Counted from the stretch's first letter, positions 16,033-24,206 are shown. The stretch is DNA of 39,092 bases from an uncultured Enterorhabdus sp. (GCA_947573925.1 CANPHS010000007.1:1-39092), one strand, 5' to 3'. Made by a program: numbers and translations. Notes: generated from the letters alone by a model not told the origin.

Positions 16033-16896
16033 CTAGGCTTCCGGATTGCGGAGAGCGGCCATGGTCAGGGCTTCACCGAAGAACTGGCCGGCGCCGTTCT
16101 TCACGGCGAAGCGGGCCTTTTCGGGGTCGGCCACCACGCTTCCGGCCAGCATGTCCACGCCCCAGCGGAACAGAAACGGCGCCATGACCACGCTCGGCCC
16201 CACGAGCACCGTGGTGGCGCCGGCGGACAAATCCAGCAGTCGCGGAGCCGTCTTGTTGATGAGGGTCACGCCGGTCATGAACACGTAGTCGGCCCCGGGG
16301 ATGACGTACTCGCAAGCCGGGTCGGGCACGTCGTTGGCCTGGGAGCACCTGCGCTCCAGCACCGTGAGCCGCGCGTACTCCTCGATGCGCTCCACGTGGG
16401 GGAAGTGCCCCACCACCACGACCGAGGCGTCGCCGCCGGCGGCTGCGATCTGTGGGCGGTACATCTCGAAGGCGTCCATCTTGCGAAGGGTGCCGTCGGG
16501 CACTTCCACCGCCGCATCGTAGACGCACCCGAGGCCGTCCAGCAGCGACCGCTGGGCGTACCAGGCGTTCAGGGCCGCCACGCCGAGGCTCGCCTCCTCG
16601 AAGCACCACGATTTCGCCAGCTCGGCCATCTCGCGCAAGGGACGGCCGCGGAAGTCGTCGGCGAAGCGCCGCCGAGCACCGCCCGAGGTGGTGAAGCTCA
16701 CGCCCATGCCGCTGTCGGCCTCCACGTAGGACCAGTGGGTGCCCAGGCACCAGTCGCGCACGAGCACCTCCTCGGGAATAGCGCCGATCAGGTGGTTGTA
16801 CAGCTTCCACGGCGTGTTCGGCCCGTAGGTTCCGGGGAACATCACCGCTCCCGTCGGCTCCCCCTTCGTGCAGCAATCTTTCTCCGGACAACCCAT
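16033..16896 (-). CDS. DUF4213/DUF364 protein, putative heavy-metal chelation
   Basis: 287 aa. The N-terminal half (YNHLIGAIPEEVLVRDWCLGTHWSYVEA, FEEASLGVAALNAWY) resembles DUF4213 and the C-terminal half (VVVVGHFPHVERI, DYVFMTGVTLINKT, VLVGPSVVMAP) is DUF364, a Rossmann-like domain described as metal-chelate binding. The extreme N-terminus is Cys-rich (MGCPEKDCC), a possible extra metal site. The ORF track starts 31 codons earlier; ATG 16896 has AAAGGAG five bases upstream. It is divergent from a Fec-type importer with operator-like repeats shared between the two promoters. This argues for a role in processing or sensing the imported metal complex. Confidence 0.85.
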   Translation of the reverse strand: MGCPEKDCCTKGEPTGAVMFPGTYGPNTPWKLYNHLIGAIPEEVLVRDWCLGTHWSYVEADSGMGVSFTTSGGARRRFADDFRGRPLREMAELAKSWCFEEASLGVAALNAWYAQRSLLDGLGCVYDAAVEVPDGTLRKMDAFEMYRPQIAAAGGDASVVVVGHFPHVERIEEYARLTVLERRCSQANDVPDPACEYVIPGADYVFMTGVTLINKTAPRLLDLSAGATTVLVGPSVVMAPFLFRWGVDMLAGSVVADPEKARFAVKNGAGQFFGEALTMAALRNPEA

Positions 16897-16941
16897 GGCT
16901 TCTCCTTTCACCTGATGCGGCCCGCGAGTCCTCGCCTGGCG

Positions 16942-17023
16942 CGACCCGCGGTCCTCCGCCCGACGCAACCCGCGAGCCCGACGGCGCAAGCCCGACGGCG
17001 CGACCCGCGAGCCCGACGGCGCG
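16942..17023. repeat. Short GC-rich imperfect tandem repeat in the DUF364 leader
   Basis: GCCCGACGGCGC occurs three times, and CGACCCGCG / CAACCCGCGAG / CGACCCGCGAG recur between 16942 and 17023. It lies in the transcribed leader of the DUF364 gene. No function is evident. Confidence 0.45.
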
Positions 17024-17042
17024 GCCCCAACTCCGCGGCCCC

Positions 17043-17072
17043 ATTATGCCGCGCCGGCCGTTCTCCGTTCAA
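17043..17072 (-). promoter_or_regulatory. Promoter of the DUF364 gene
   Basis: On the minus strand TTGAAC (plus 17067-17072), an 18-bp spacer and CATAAT (plus 17043-17048). The -35 abuts the operator-like repeat at 17071. Confidence 0.6.
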
Positions 17073-17091
17073 TTATTCATAGTAGCGAATA
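17071..17091. promoter_or_regulatory. Operator-like repeat 1 of the divergent metal-uptake region
   Basis: AATTATTCATAGTAGCGAATA, part of the longer perfect inverted repeat AATTATTC-N8-GAATAATT (17071-17094). It overlaps the minus-strand -35. Confidence 0.65.
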
Positions 17092-17099
17092 ATTCTCAC

Positions 17100-17129
17100 T
17101 TGTAAATTATTCACAGTTGAGAATATAAT
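17100..17129 (+). promoter_or_regulatory. Promoter of the Fec-type ABC operon
   Basis: TTGTAA (17100-17105), an 18-bp spacer and consensus TATAAT (17124-17129). The expected start point is near 17136, about 30 nt before the GTG start at 17167. The ATG used in the ORF track overlaps the -10 and is therefore unlikely. Confidence 0.65.
17105..17125. promoter_or_regulatory. Operator-like repeat 2 of the divergent metal-uptake region
   Basis: AATTATTCACAGTTGAGAATA matches repeat 1 at 17 of 21 positions and has TATTC / GAATA arms. It fills the -35 to -10 spacer, a classic repressor position. Confidence 0.65.
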
Positions 17130-17166
17130 GGAACTGGTCATATATCCCACCGACGAGGAGACCACC

Positions 17167-18213
17167 GTGAAACAGGGAGTGCAGACATCGCCGCCAAGCG
17201 CCTCGGCCACGGCCCGACGGGCCCGCGCCGTCGTGGTCGCGCTGGCCGTGCTCATGGCGGCGGCCATCTCGGTGTCGCTGCTGCTCGGCCGCTACCCCAT
17301 CGCCCCGGGCGAGGCCGCTTCCATGCTGGCGAACCTCGTGGTGCCCCAGGCCCCCACCTGGACCGAGCAGCAGGCAACGCTCTTCTTCAACGTGCGCCTG
17401 CCCCGCGTGCTGCTGGCCCTCATGGTGGGCTGCTGCCTGGCCGTGGCCGGCGCCGCCTACCAGGGCACCTTCCAGAACCCGCTCGTGTCTCCGGACATTC
17501 TCGGCGCCAGCCAGGGCGCCGCGTTCGGCGCGGCCGTCGCCATCCTGCTGGGCCTCGGATCGGTGGGCGTGTCGCTGCTCGCCTTCGCCATGGCGCTCTT
17601 CACCGTGCTTCTCGTGCTGCTCATCAGCGCACGGGCCAAGGGCAACCACATGATGGTGGTGGTGCTGGCAGGCGTGATGGTCAGCTCGCTGTTCCAGGCG
17701 GGCGTGTCCTACGCCAAGCTGGTGGCCGACCCCACCGACGAGCTGGCCGACATCACCTACTGGCTCATGGGGTCGCTCACCGGCGCGAAGATGAGCGAGG
17801 TGGCCACGGTCTTCCCCATTATGCTGCTCGGCTGCGGCACGCTGTTCGCCCTGCGCTGGCGCATCAACATCCTCACCATGGGCGACGAGGAGGCGGCCAC
17901 CATGGGCGTGAACGCGCGGGCGGTGCGCATCGTCGTCATCGTGGCGGCCACGCTCATCACCGCGGCCAGCGTGTGCGTCACGGGCATGATCGGCTGGGTG
18001 GGGCTCGTCATCCCCCATCTGTGCCGCATGCTCGTGGGTCCCGACTACCGCCGGCTCATCCCCGCGTCCATGCTGATGGGTGCCACGTTCCTGCTCGTCG
18101 TGGACGACATCGCGCGGCTGGCCACCACGGCCGAGATTCCCATCGGCATCCTCACGGCCTTCGTGGGCGCCCCGTTCTTTCTGTTCCTCATCACGCGGAA
18201 GAAGAAGCTATGA
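17167..18213 (+). CDS. FecCD-family ABC transporter permease
   Basis: 348-aa inner-membrane permease of the siderophore/heme/cobalamin (FecCD/BtuC) class. Typical elements are LLLGRYPIAPGEAASML near the N-terminus, RLPRVLLALMVGCCLAVAGAAYQGTFQNPLVSPDILGAS, and GFIGLVIPH-like GMIGWVGLVIPHLCRMLVGPDYR near the C-terminus, where it contacts the ATPase. The start is moved from 17128 to GTG 17167, which has GAGGAG at six-base spacing and lies downstream of the predicted promoter. The stop overlaps the next ATG (ATGA), showing translational coupling with the ATPase. First gene of a permease-ATPase-binding protein operon. Confidence 0.92.
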   Translation: MKQGVQTSPPSASATARRARAVVVALAVLMAAAISVSLLLGRYPIAPGEAASMLANLVVPQAPTWTEQQATLFFNVRLPRVLLALMVGCCLAVAGAAYQGTFQNPLVSPDILGASQGAAFGAAVAILLGLGSVGVSLLAFAMALFTVLLVLLISARAKGNHMMVVVLAGVMVSSLFQAGVSYAKLVADPTDELADITYWLMGSLTGAKMSEVATVFPIMLLGCGTLFALRWRINILTMGDEEAATMGVNARAVRIVVIVAATLITAASVCVTGMIGWVGLVIPHLCRMLVGPDYRRLIPASMLMGATFLLVVDDIARLATTAEIPIGILTAFVGAPFFLFLITRKKKL

Positions 18214-18995
18214 GCATCGATGTGACCGGTTTGAGCTTCTCCTACGGAAGCCGCGACATCCTGCGCGACCTGACGTTCTCCATCCCCGACGGGTGCCTCG
18301 TGAACGTGCTCGGGCCCAACGGCGTGGGGAAATCCACCCTGTTCCGCTGCATTTTGGGGCTGAACCGCGCCTACACCGGCGAGGTGCGCGTGAACGGGAA
18401 GGACCTGCGGGCGCTCACGGTGCGCGAGCGGGCCCGGGAGATCTCCTACATTCCCCAGTCCCACGCGCCGGTGTACGACTACGAGGTGGTGGACGTGGTG
18501 CTCATGGCCTGCGGAAACGACCTGAAAATGCTCTCGACCCCCGGTCGGGCGCAGCTGGAGCGGGCCCAGGGGGCCCTGGAGCGCATCGGCATCGGGCATT
18601 TGGCCCACCGCACTTACACGCAGATTTCCGGCGGCGAGCAGCAGCTGGTGCTCATCGCCCGGGCGCTCGCCCAGAACGCCCGTACCATCATCATGGACGA
18701 GCCCACGAGCGCCCTGGACTACGGCAACACCGTGCGGGTGCTGTCCTGCGTGCAGCAGTTGGCGCGGGAGGGGCTTTCCATCGTGCAATCGACCCACAAC
18801 CCCGACCACGCGTTCCTGTACTCCGACGCCACCATGGTGCTGGCCGACGGGCGGCTCGCGGCGTTCGGCGATCCACGGGAGGTCGTCACGTCCGACCTGA
18901 TCAGCGCTTTGTACGACCTGGACGTGGAGGTCAATTCCCTATACGGCGACACGGTGCGCGTCTGCGTGCCCCTGCGCGAGATAGAAGGCCGGTAA
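18210..18995 (+). CDS. FecE-type ABC transporter ATP-binding protein
   Basis: 261 aa. Walker A GPNGVGKST, Q-loop YIPQSH, signature SGGEQQLVLIARAL, Walker B TIIMDEPTSALD and the switch His in QSTHNPDHA are all present. Start ATG 18210 overlaps the permease stop by four bases; the longer frame in the ORF track is antisense-like extension. It energises import through the preceding permease. Its C-terminal 40 residues (YDLDVEVNSLYGDTVRVCVPL) are typical of iron-siderophore ATPases. Confidence 0.93.
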   Translation: MSIDVTGLSFSYGSRDILRDLTFSIPDGCLVNVLGPNGVGKSTLFRCILGLNRAYTGEVRVNGKDLRALTVRERAREISYIPQSHAPVYDYEVVDVVLMACGNDLKMLSTPGRAQLERAQGALERIGIGHLAHRTYTQISGGEQQLVLIARALAQNARTIIMDEPTSALDYGNTVRVLSCVQQLAREGLSIVQSTHNPDHAFLYSDATMVLADGRLAAFGDPREVVTSDLISALYDLDVEVNSLYGDTVRVCVPLREIEGR

Positions 18996-19030
18996 AGGCC
19001 GGCGAACCGACGGGAGAAAGGTTGTTTCCC

Positions 19031-20218
19031 ATGAGAATGGCCCTGGAGAAGAAGTTGCGCCGCGCGGGCGCCCTGTTGGCGGCGGCAGCCCTGGCGCTGT
19101 GCCTGGCGGTCGGCGCGGGCGGCTGCGCAGGCGGCGGGGACGCAGACGCGGGCGGCGCGGCGGTCGCGGCAGGTGCGGCGGCCGAACAGGACGCGGGCGC
19201 GGCGGCGGCCGATGGAGCGGGCGGCGCCTCCGCCGACGCCGGCACCTACGAGTTCACCGACGACCTCGGCCGCACGGTCACGCTGCCGACGACCATCGAG
19301 GCGATCTGCCCCTCGGGCTTCACCGCCCAGCAGGTGCTGCTCACCATTGCCCCCGAGAAGATGGTGGGCCTGGCCCAGGAGCTGAACGCCGAGCAGTTGA
19401 AGATCTTCGGCGAGGCCTTCGCCGACTACCCCGCGTTCGGGGCGGTGCTCGGTGCCAAGGACGACCTGAACCGCGAGGCCGTGGCCGCCGCCGCACCCCA
19501 GGTCATCATCGACACCGGTGAGGCCAAGAAGGGCGCCAAGGAGGACCTGGACGCGCTCCAGGAGCAGCTGGGCATTCCTGTGGTGTTCATCGAGGCGAAG
19601 CTGTCCGACTACGGCGCGGCCTACGAGCGTTTGGGCGAGATGCTCGGCGTGCAGGAGCGCGGTGCCGAGCTGGCCGCCTACTGCCGCGACGCCTACCAAA
19701 CCACCGAGGACGCCATGGCCGGCATCCCCGCCGATCAGCGCGTGAAGATGGCCTACCTGCTCGGCGAGAACGGGCTGAACGCCATCGCGAAGACCTCGTT
19801 CCAGGGCGCCGTCATGGACATGGTGGCCGACAACGTGGTCATGGTGGACGACGTGTCCGGCAAGGGCAACGGCAACGAGATCAGCCTGGAGCAGATCGCC
19901 CTGTGGAACCCCGAGCTCATCATCTTCCAGAGCGGCAGCATCTACAACACCGTGGGCGACGACCCGGCCTGGGCCGGCATCGCGGCCATCGACTCGGGCA
20001 ACTACTACCAAGTACCCAACGACCCCTACTGCTGGATGAACAACCCGCCCACTGTGAACCAGCTCATGGGCCTGCAGTGGCTGCCGCGCCTTCTGTACCC
20101 TGACGCCTTCGACGACTCCATCGAGGACGTCACCCGCGCCTACTACCAAACGATGTACCGCTACGACCTGAGCGACCAGGAGCTGGCCGACCTTTTGCAA
20201 GACGCCGTGCGGAAGTGA
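19031..20218 (+). CDS. Metal-chelate substrate-binding lipoprotein (PBP2/FepB-BtuF class)
   Basis: 395-aa exported lipoprotein. The leader is positively charged, then LLAAAALALCLAVGAGGC with a lipobox Cys. A long Ala/Gly linker is followed by FTDDLGRTVTLPTTIEAICP, the usual start of iron-siderophore/cobalamin binding proteins, and a two-lobe body with IIDTGEAKKGAKEDLDALQEQLGIPVVFIE. One permease and one ATPase precede it in the same operon with a 35-bp gap; GGGAGAAAGG is the ribosome site. Ligand (ferric siderophore, heme, corrinoid or another metal complex) is not determined. A terminator follows at 20271. Confidence 0.92.
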   Translation: MRMALEKKLRRAGALLAAAALALCLAVGAGGCAGGGDADAGGAAVAAGAAAEQDAGAAAADGAGGASADAGTYEFTDDLGRTVTLPTTIEAICPSGFTAQQVLLTIAPEKMVGLAQELNAEQLKIFGEAFADYPAFGAVLGAKDDLNREAVAAAAPQVIIDTGEAKKGAKEDLDALQEQLGIPVVFIEAKLSDYGAAYERLGEMLGVQERGAELAAYCRDAYQTTEDAMAGIPADQRVKMAYLLGENGLNAIAKTSFQGAVMDMVADNVVMVDDVSGKGNGNEISLEQIALWNPELIIFQSGSIYNTVGDDPAWAGIAAIDSGNYYQVPNDPYCWMNNPPTVNQLMGLQWLPRLLYPDAFDDSIEDVTRAYYQTMYRYDLSDQELADLLQDAVRK

Positions 20219-20270
20219 CGTCCGCCGCGCCCACTCTGTCTGGCTGGCGCAACCACTGACCGACCACCAC

Positions 20271-20301
20271 GAAGGGATCCGCCGACGGGTCCCTTCTTTT
20301 T
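20271..20301 (+). terminator. Rho-independent terminator of the Fec-type operon
   Basis: AAGGGATCC, loop GCCGAC, GGGTCCCTT (one wobble) and then CTTTTT. Confidence 0.85.
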
Positions 20302-20359
20302 GATGTCGCAACGCGCGACGTCGAGCTCGGCGCTCAGAAAAGCACGGCGCAAGCTGTCT

Positions 20360-20818
20360 CTACCGGGAGGGCGGAAGGGGCACCTCGTCGTAGACGAGAC
20401 CCTTCTCGCGTTCTAAGTAGTGGAGAAACTCGGCCGCCGTCATGGCCGGGACCGGGCACTTTTCCGCGAGCGCTTTATCGCGCGTTATGAAAAACTGGGC
20501 ATCGGCCCGCCGAGCGGAATGGGCTATGAGATAGTCTTCGACATCGTCCCAGTCAGATTCAAGAGCTGGCTTCAAATCGGCGGCAAACGTCCCCACGACC
20601 AGGAAAAATTCCAACGTTGCCGCGAGGGCGCCCTTCACTTCGCTTTTCGGCGCCGATCGCCCCAAAACGTAATAGGCATCGGCGTAGGATTGCGTGCTGA
20701 TCCAAAGCTGCACGTCGCCGAAGTACGAGGCGATGCAGAGCTTTTTGACATCGGAGGCAAAAGGCTCCCGACGAGCCGCCAAGTCTATGAGGGCATTCGT
20801 GTCAAGAAACAGCTTCAT
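20360..20818 (-). CDS. PIN-domain toxin
   Basis: 152 aa. The N-terminal MKLFLDTNALIDL has the first acidic residue (Asp6) of the PIN nuclease site; further acids are in DWDDVEDYLIA and FITRDKAL. PIN toxins are Mg-dependent RNases. The start overlaps the 3' end of the upstream RHH gene by 17 bp, the standard antitoxin-toxin arrangement. Regulation is through the antitoxin promoter at 21147-21175. Confidence 0.85.
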   Translation of the reverse strand: MKLFLDTNALIDLAARREPFASDVKKLCIASYFGDVQLWISTQSYADAYYVLGRSAPKSEVKGALAATLEFFLVVGTFAADLKPALESDWDDVEDYLIAHSARRADAQFFITRDKALAEKCPVPAMTAAEFLHYLEREKGLVYDEVPLPPSR

Positions 20819-21116
20819 ACTTAGCCTCCCGACCCTGGTGCGCTATTTCTTTGTCGTATCCCACGTCGGAGGGAATGGAAATATCGAGCTGGCACGATGC
20901 CAGCTTTCGCTCAAGAGACGCCCGCTGCTCTGTGGAGAGCCGTCTCTGAACCGCTTCCTTCTTTTCGCGAAGCGGCCGGGGGAGCGAGCGTTCTTGCAGC
21001 AGGTAATCAAAGGCCGCCTTGACGAGCTGCGTCTGGGTTGCGCCGAGCTCCTCCAGCTGGGCGCAACCCTGAGCGAACAGAGCATCGGGAATGCGTGCGG
21101 AAACCATCTTGCTCAT
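20802..21116 (-). CDS. Ribbon-helix-helix antitoxin
   Basis: 104 aa. The N-terminus MVSARIPDALFAQGCAQLEELGATQTQLVKAAFDYLL has the beta strand and two helices of a RelB/DinJ-like ribbon-helix-helix DNA-binding domain. The C-terminal half is charged and probably wraps the toxin. TAAGGAG precedes the ATG by five bases. It is first in the two-gene operon and should repress it through the inverted repeat at 21126-21153. Confidence 0.8.
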   Translation of the reverse strand: MSKMVSARIPDALFAQGCAQLEELGATQTQLVKAAFDYLLQERSLPRPLREKKEAVQRRLSTEQRASLERKLASCQLDISIPSDVGYDKEIAHQGREAKYEAVS

Positions 21117-21125
21117 AGGGGCTCC

Positions 21126-21153
21126 TTACAATGTCTGACGTATGACATTGTAA
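21126..21153. promoter_or_regulatory. Toxin-antitoxin operator
   Basis: TTACAATGT and ACATTGTAA are perfect 9-bp arms with a 10-bp spacer. One arm covers the -10 and the other reaches the ribosome site of the antitoxin. Confidence 0.75.
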
Positions 21154-21175
21154 GGAAACTTATCGAGATTGTCAA
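21147..21175 (-). promoter_or_regulatory. Sigma-70-type promoter of the toxin-antitoxin operon
   Basis: Minus strand TTGACA (plus 21170-21175), 17-bp spacer and TACAAT (plus 21147-21152). This is the best-formed promoter in the window. Confidence 0.8.
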
Positions 21176-21202
21176 TGGCTGCCCGCCACGGCATTGCGGC
21201 TC

Positions 21203-21967
21203 CTACCAGCCGAACACGTCGCCGACCTTCGCGGGAATGCAGAGGTCGGCGTTCTTGTCGGCAGCGGTGGGGCTGAGGTTCACGATGGCCAGGTGGCTGC
21301 CCTGGAAGTAGCGCAGAAGGCCCGCGGCCGGGTACACCACGAGCGACGTGCCCGCCACCACGAGCAGGCTCGCCCGGGCGATGGCGTCCACAGCGGCCTC
21401 GAGCACCGCCTCGTCGAGCGGCTCCTCGTAGAGCACCACGTCCGGCTTCACGATGGCACCGCAATCGGGGCAGCGCGGCACGCCGTCGGAGGAGGCCTCG
21501 TGCAGGGCCATGATGGCCGACAGGTCGAAGCGGCAGTCGCAGCCGGTACACGTGTTGCGGTGCACGGAGCCGTGGAGCTCGTGCACGGCGCGGCTGCCGG
21601 CAGCCTGATGCAGCCCGTCGATGTTCTGGGTGATAACGGCCGAGCAGATGCCCCGGGCTTCCAGTTCCGCCAGCTTCTCGTGGGCCCGGTTCGGACGCGC
21701 GTCCGGCGCGATCATGCGGTCGAAGTAGAACTGGAAGAACTCCCTGGGATGCGCCTCGAAGAAGCTGTGGGACACCATGGTCTCGGGCGGATAGGGGTAG
21801 CGCTGCGCGTACAGACCGCCCGTGCTGCGGAAGTCGGGAATGCCGCTTTCCGTAGACACCCCGGCCCCGCCGAAAAACACCATGCCGCCAGGAGGGCACC
21901 CGTCGATCCACTCCCGCAGCGTCTCGATGTGCCGCCGCACCTCATCTTGCGCCACCGCTTCAGCCAT
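21203..21967 (-). CDS. cobB: Sirtuin NAD-dependent protein deacylase
   Basis: 254 aa, the usual bacterial CobB length. NAD-binding GAGVSTESGIPDFRS (residues 34-48), TQNIDGLH (113-120), catalytic His132 in HELHGSV, and two zinc pairs (Cys140/Cys143 and Cys166/Cys169) are all present. Late motifs GTSLVVYPAAGLL and IVNLSPT complete the Rossmann fold. It removes acyl groups from lysine using NAD and affects central metabolism. GGAAAGGAG lies upstream of the ATG. It is a single-gene unit between the toxin-antitoxin pair and a divergent membrane protein. Confidence 0.95.
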   Translation of the reverse strand: MAEAVAQDEVRRHIETLREWIDGCPPGGMVFFGGAGVSTESGIPDFRSTGGLYAQRYPYPPETMVSHSFFEAHPREFFQFYFDRMIAPDARPNRAHEKLAELEARGICSAVITQNIDGLHQAAGSRAVHELHGSVHRNTCTGCDCRFDLSAIMALHEASSDGVPRCPDCGAIVKPDVVLYEEPLDEAVLEAAVDAIARASLLVVAGTSLVVYPAAGLLRYFQGSHLAIVNLSPTAADKNADLCIPAKVGDVFGW

Positions 21968-22149
21968 GACCCGCTCCTTTCCACCTGCCCATTCGCTTCC
22001 GCTGGCATTATTGTAGCGTTTCCCGCTGGCGAAGCACGGCCCACGATCCGTTGACAGATTCGGTCAGAGAAAGAAATACCAGGCCGCACGCAGTAGGATG
22101 GGCTAACGCGGACGGTTTCTGCACCGACGATCCTGCGAAAGGGGGCATC

Positions 22150-23187
22150 GTGGCTTTGTTTCTCACACCGTTGGACGATCCCTACGGTTACGATGCCTAT
22201 CGGCTTTTGCGGTCGAAGGTGGTGCCGGCGGGGCTGGCCACGGTGGTGCTCGGGTGCGCCCTCGGGTCCTTCGCCGTGTGGCTGCCGCCGCTGCGCAACG
22301 AGGACGCCCACGCCATCGCCACGGAACTGACCGACTTTCTGGGCATGGTGTCCGGCGGCGCCCTGAAGCTGGGGTTCGCCGACCGCAACGCCGCCGTGTC
22401 GCTCGTGGTGATGATCTTCCTCGTGATCGGGTTCTCGCTTCTGGCCTACGCGCGGAACAACCGGCGCAACTACATGGCGGCCTACCCGCGCATCCGGAAC
22501 TTCTACACGCCCTCGCAAATTCGCCAGGCCCGGCGGCTGCGGCGGCGCTGGATTGCCGCCGGCATCGCGGGGCTGGCGCTGTCGGCCATGGCGGGGGCGG
22601 CGGTAGCCGCGGCCACGGGAGCGCTGGGGAATGCGGGAGACATGCTGGCACGAGCGGTCGGCGGGGGCGGCACCCAAGCAGTCGGCGGGACGGGCGCCCC
22701 GGGAGCCGCGGCGGCCGATCATCGCCTGCTGGCGGTGCCCGTGGGCGTGATGCTCGCTGGGGCGGCGCCGAGTTTGTGGATGATTGCCCACGGGGTCATC
22801 GTCGGCGACCGGGTGGACATCTTCGAATACAACTACCAGGCCTTAAGCCTGACGAACCGCTACGACATCGCCGCGAACCAGGCGGGCGACCGCCAGCGGG
22901 TCATGCTGGCCGAGCAGCGCATCTCGGCCCGGTGCCGCCTGGTGAACCGGGCCGTGACCGGCGTGGGCATCTTCTGCACGGTTATGCTGTACGTCGTGCC
23001 GTCGCTGCACACGCCCTTCGCCCTGGGGCCGCTGCTGGTCGCGCTCGCGCTGTGGTACGCCGTGTACAAGATCGGCGAGGAATACGCCCGCCGCCGCTAC
23101 GAGGCCCCCGACCCCGATGTCTTCGAAGTGGCCGAAAAGGACGCCCTGCCCGCGCGACCGCCGAAGGCGGGACAGCCTACCCGGTAA
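22150..23187 (+). CDS. Unknown polytopic membrane protein
   Basis: 345 aa with about five to six hydrophobic segments: near residues 24-46, 93-111, 137-160, 195-222, and a pair at about 270-315. The hydrophilic loops are Arg-rich, and the charged C-terminal tail (EEYARRRYEAPDPDVFEVAEKDALPARPPK) is presumably cytoplasmic. I do not recognise a family. GTG 22150 is preferred over the ORF-track start because AAAGGGGG is four bases upstream. A TTGACA occurs at 22051 but its -10 is poor. Not part of an obvious operon; it converges on the pyridoxal kinase gene across a repeat-rich gap. Confidence 0.6.
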   Translation: MALFLTPLDDPYGYDAYRLLRSKVVPAGLATVVLGCALGSFAVWLPPLRNEDAHAIATELTDFLGMVSGGALKLGFADRNAAVSLVVMIFLVIGFSLLAYARNNRRNYMAAYPRIRNFYTPSQIRQARRLRRRWIAAGIAGLALSAMAGAAVAAATGALGNAGDMLARAVGGGGTQAVGGTGAPGAAAADHRLLAVPVGVMLAGAAPSLWMIAHGVIVGDRVDIFEYNYQALSLTNRYDIAANQAGDRQRVMLAEQRISARCRLVNRAVTGVGIFCTVMLYVVPSLHTPFALGPLLVALALWYAVYKIGEEYARRRYEAPDPDVFEVAEKDALPARPPKAGQPTR

Positions 23188-23299
23188 AAAGTGGGACACC
23201 CTACCGGGTAAGTTGTCCCAGCGGCTGCCCCACTCGCGCTTTCTGGGACAGATTGCCGGGCATGGTGTCCCAGTTTGGCGTCCCACCCAGGCCGTCCCA
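23169..23299. repeat. Cluster of TGGGACA/TGTCCCA elements in a convergent gap
   Basis: Seven GGGACA or its complement lie in 131 bp (23169, 23192, 23214, 23244, 23266, 23280, 23294), in mixed orientation. There is also a perfect inverted repeat TACCCGGTA / TACCGGGTA (23178-23210) that overlaps the stop codon of the membrane protein gene. It may form alternative hairpins and could act as a bidirectional terminator. Confidence 0.6.
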
Positions 23300-23303
23300 C
23301 CTT

Positions 23304-24206
23304 CTACCCGAGCAGCGCCGACACCTTCCCGAGCAGGGGCTCGAAGGAGACGCCGCGGGCCTCGAAGTCGGGCTGCTTGGCGGACACCACCATGGCGTCG
23401 GCGGTGAAGTCGGCGGCGAAGCGGGTGGCCTCGGCCAGGTCGCGGCCGGCCATGACGGCGGCCAGAAGCGTGCTCGCGAATACGTCGCCGGTGCCGTGGA
23501 GCATGTAGGGCAGCTTGGCGTTGGTGGTCTCGGTGAAGTCCACGCTGTCGCCCCACACGTAGTTGTGGATGAGGCCGTCGCCGTGCTCGATGCCCTTCAG
23601 CACCACGTTCTTCGCGCCGCGTTCCCGCAGCTCGAGGATCATCTCGCGCACCGTGGCCTCGTCCACGTCGGCCCCTTCCCACGCGCGGCCCAGGATGATG
23701 GCCGCCTCGGTGAGGTTCGGCGTGAGGATGTCGGCGCCGTGGGCGAGCGTGCCCATGGCCTCCACGAGCTCGGGCGTGTAGGTGGGATACACCTTGCCGT
23801 GGTCGGCCATGACCGGGTCCACCACGCGCAGGGCGTCCGGGTAGGCCTCCCACACCTGGCGGATGATGTCCACCTGCTCCGGCGCCCCGAGGAAGCCCGA
23901 GTACACCGCATCCAGTTCCACGCCGATGCCGGCCCAGGCGGTCAGGTAGTCGTTCAGGATGGCGGTGGTGTCGTGCATGTACCAGCCGGGGAAGGCCGTG
24001 TGGCTGGAGAACAGCCCCGTGGGCACCGGGCACACGTCGCAGCCGGCCGCCGACAGCACGGGAATGGCCACGCCGAGCGAGCACTTGCCGTAGCCGCACA
24101 GGTCGTGGATGGCCGCCACGCGAGGGATGTAGGCGCCGTCGCGCTCGTAGAGACGGGTGGCCGGGACGGTCGGTTGGGCAGTCGATTGCGGGTTCGCCAG
24201 GGTCAT
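23304..24206 (-). CDS. Pyridoxal/pyridoxamine kinase (PdxY/PdxK-like)
   Basis: 300-aa ribokinase-superfamily protein. The N-terminus RVAAIHDLCGYGKCSLGVAIPVLSAAG is typical of pyridoxamine kinases. VVDPVMADHGKVY, ILTPNLTEAAIILG and the anion hole/catalytic base HGTGDVFAS are in the right order. It phosphorylates vitamin B6 vitamers for PLP supply. AAGGAG lies ahead of the ATG. It stands alone and is divergent from the HerA-like gene. Confidence 0.92.
   Translation of the reverse strand: MTLANPQSTAQPTVPATRLYERDGAYIPRVAAIHDLCGYGKCSLGVAIPVLSAAGCDVCPVPTGLFSSHTAFPGWYMHDTTAILNDYLTAWAGIGVELDAVYSGFLGAPEQVDIIRQVWEAYPDALRVVDPVMADHGKVYPTYTPELVEAMGTLAHGADILTPNLTEAAIILGRAWEGADVDEATVREMILELRERGAKNVVLKGIEHGDGLIHNYVWGDSVDFTETTNAKLPYMLHGTGDVFASTLLAAVMAGRDLAEATRFAADFTADAMVVSAKQPDFEARGVSFEPLLGKVSALLG

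Noticed and set aside
17128-17166. ATG start of the Fec permease at 17128
   Set aside because: The ATG overlaps the -10 element; GTG 17167 has GAGGAG at ideal spacing.
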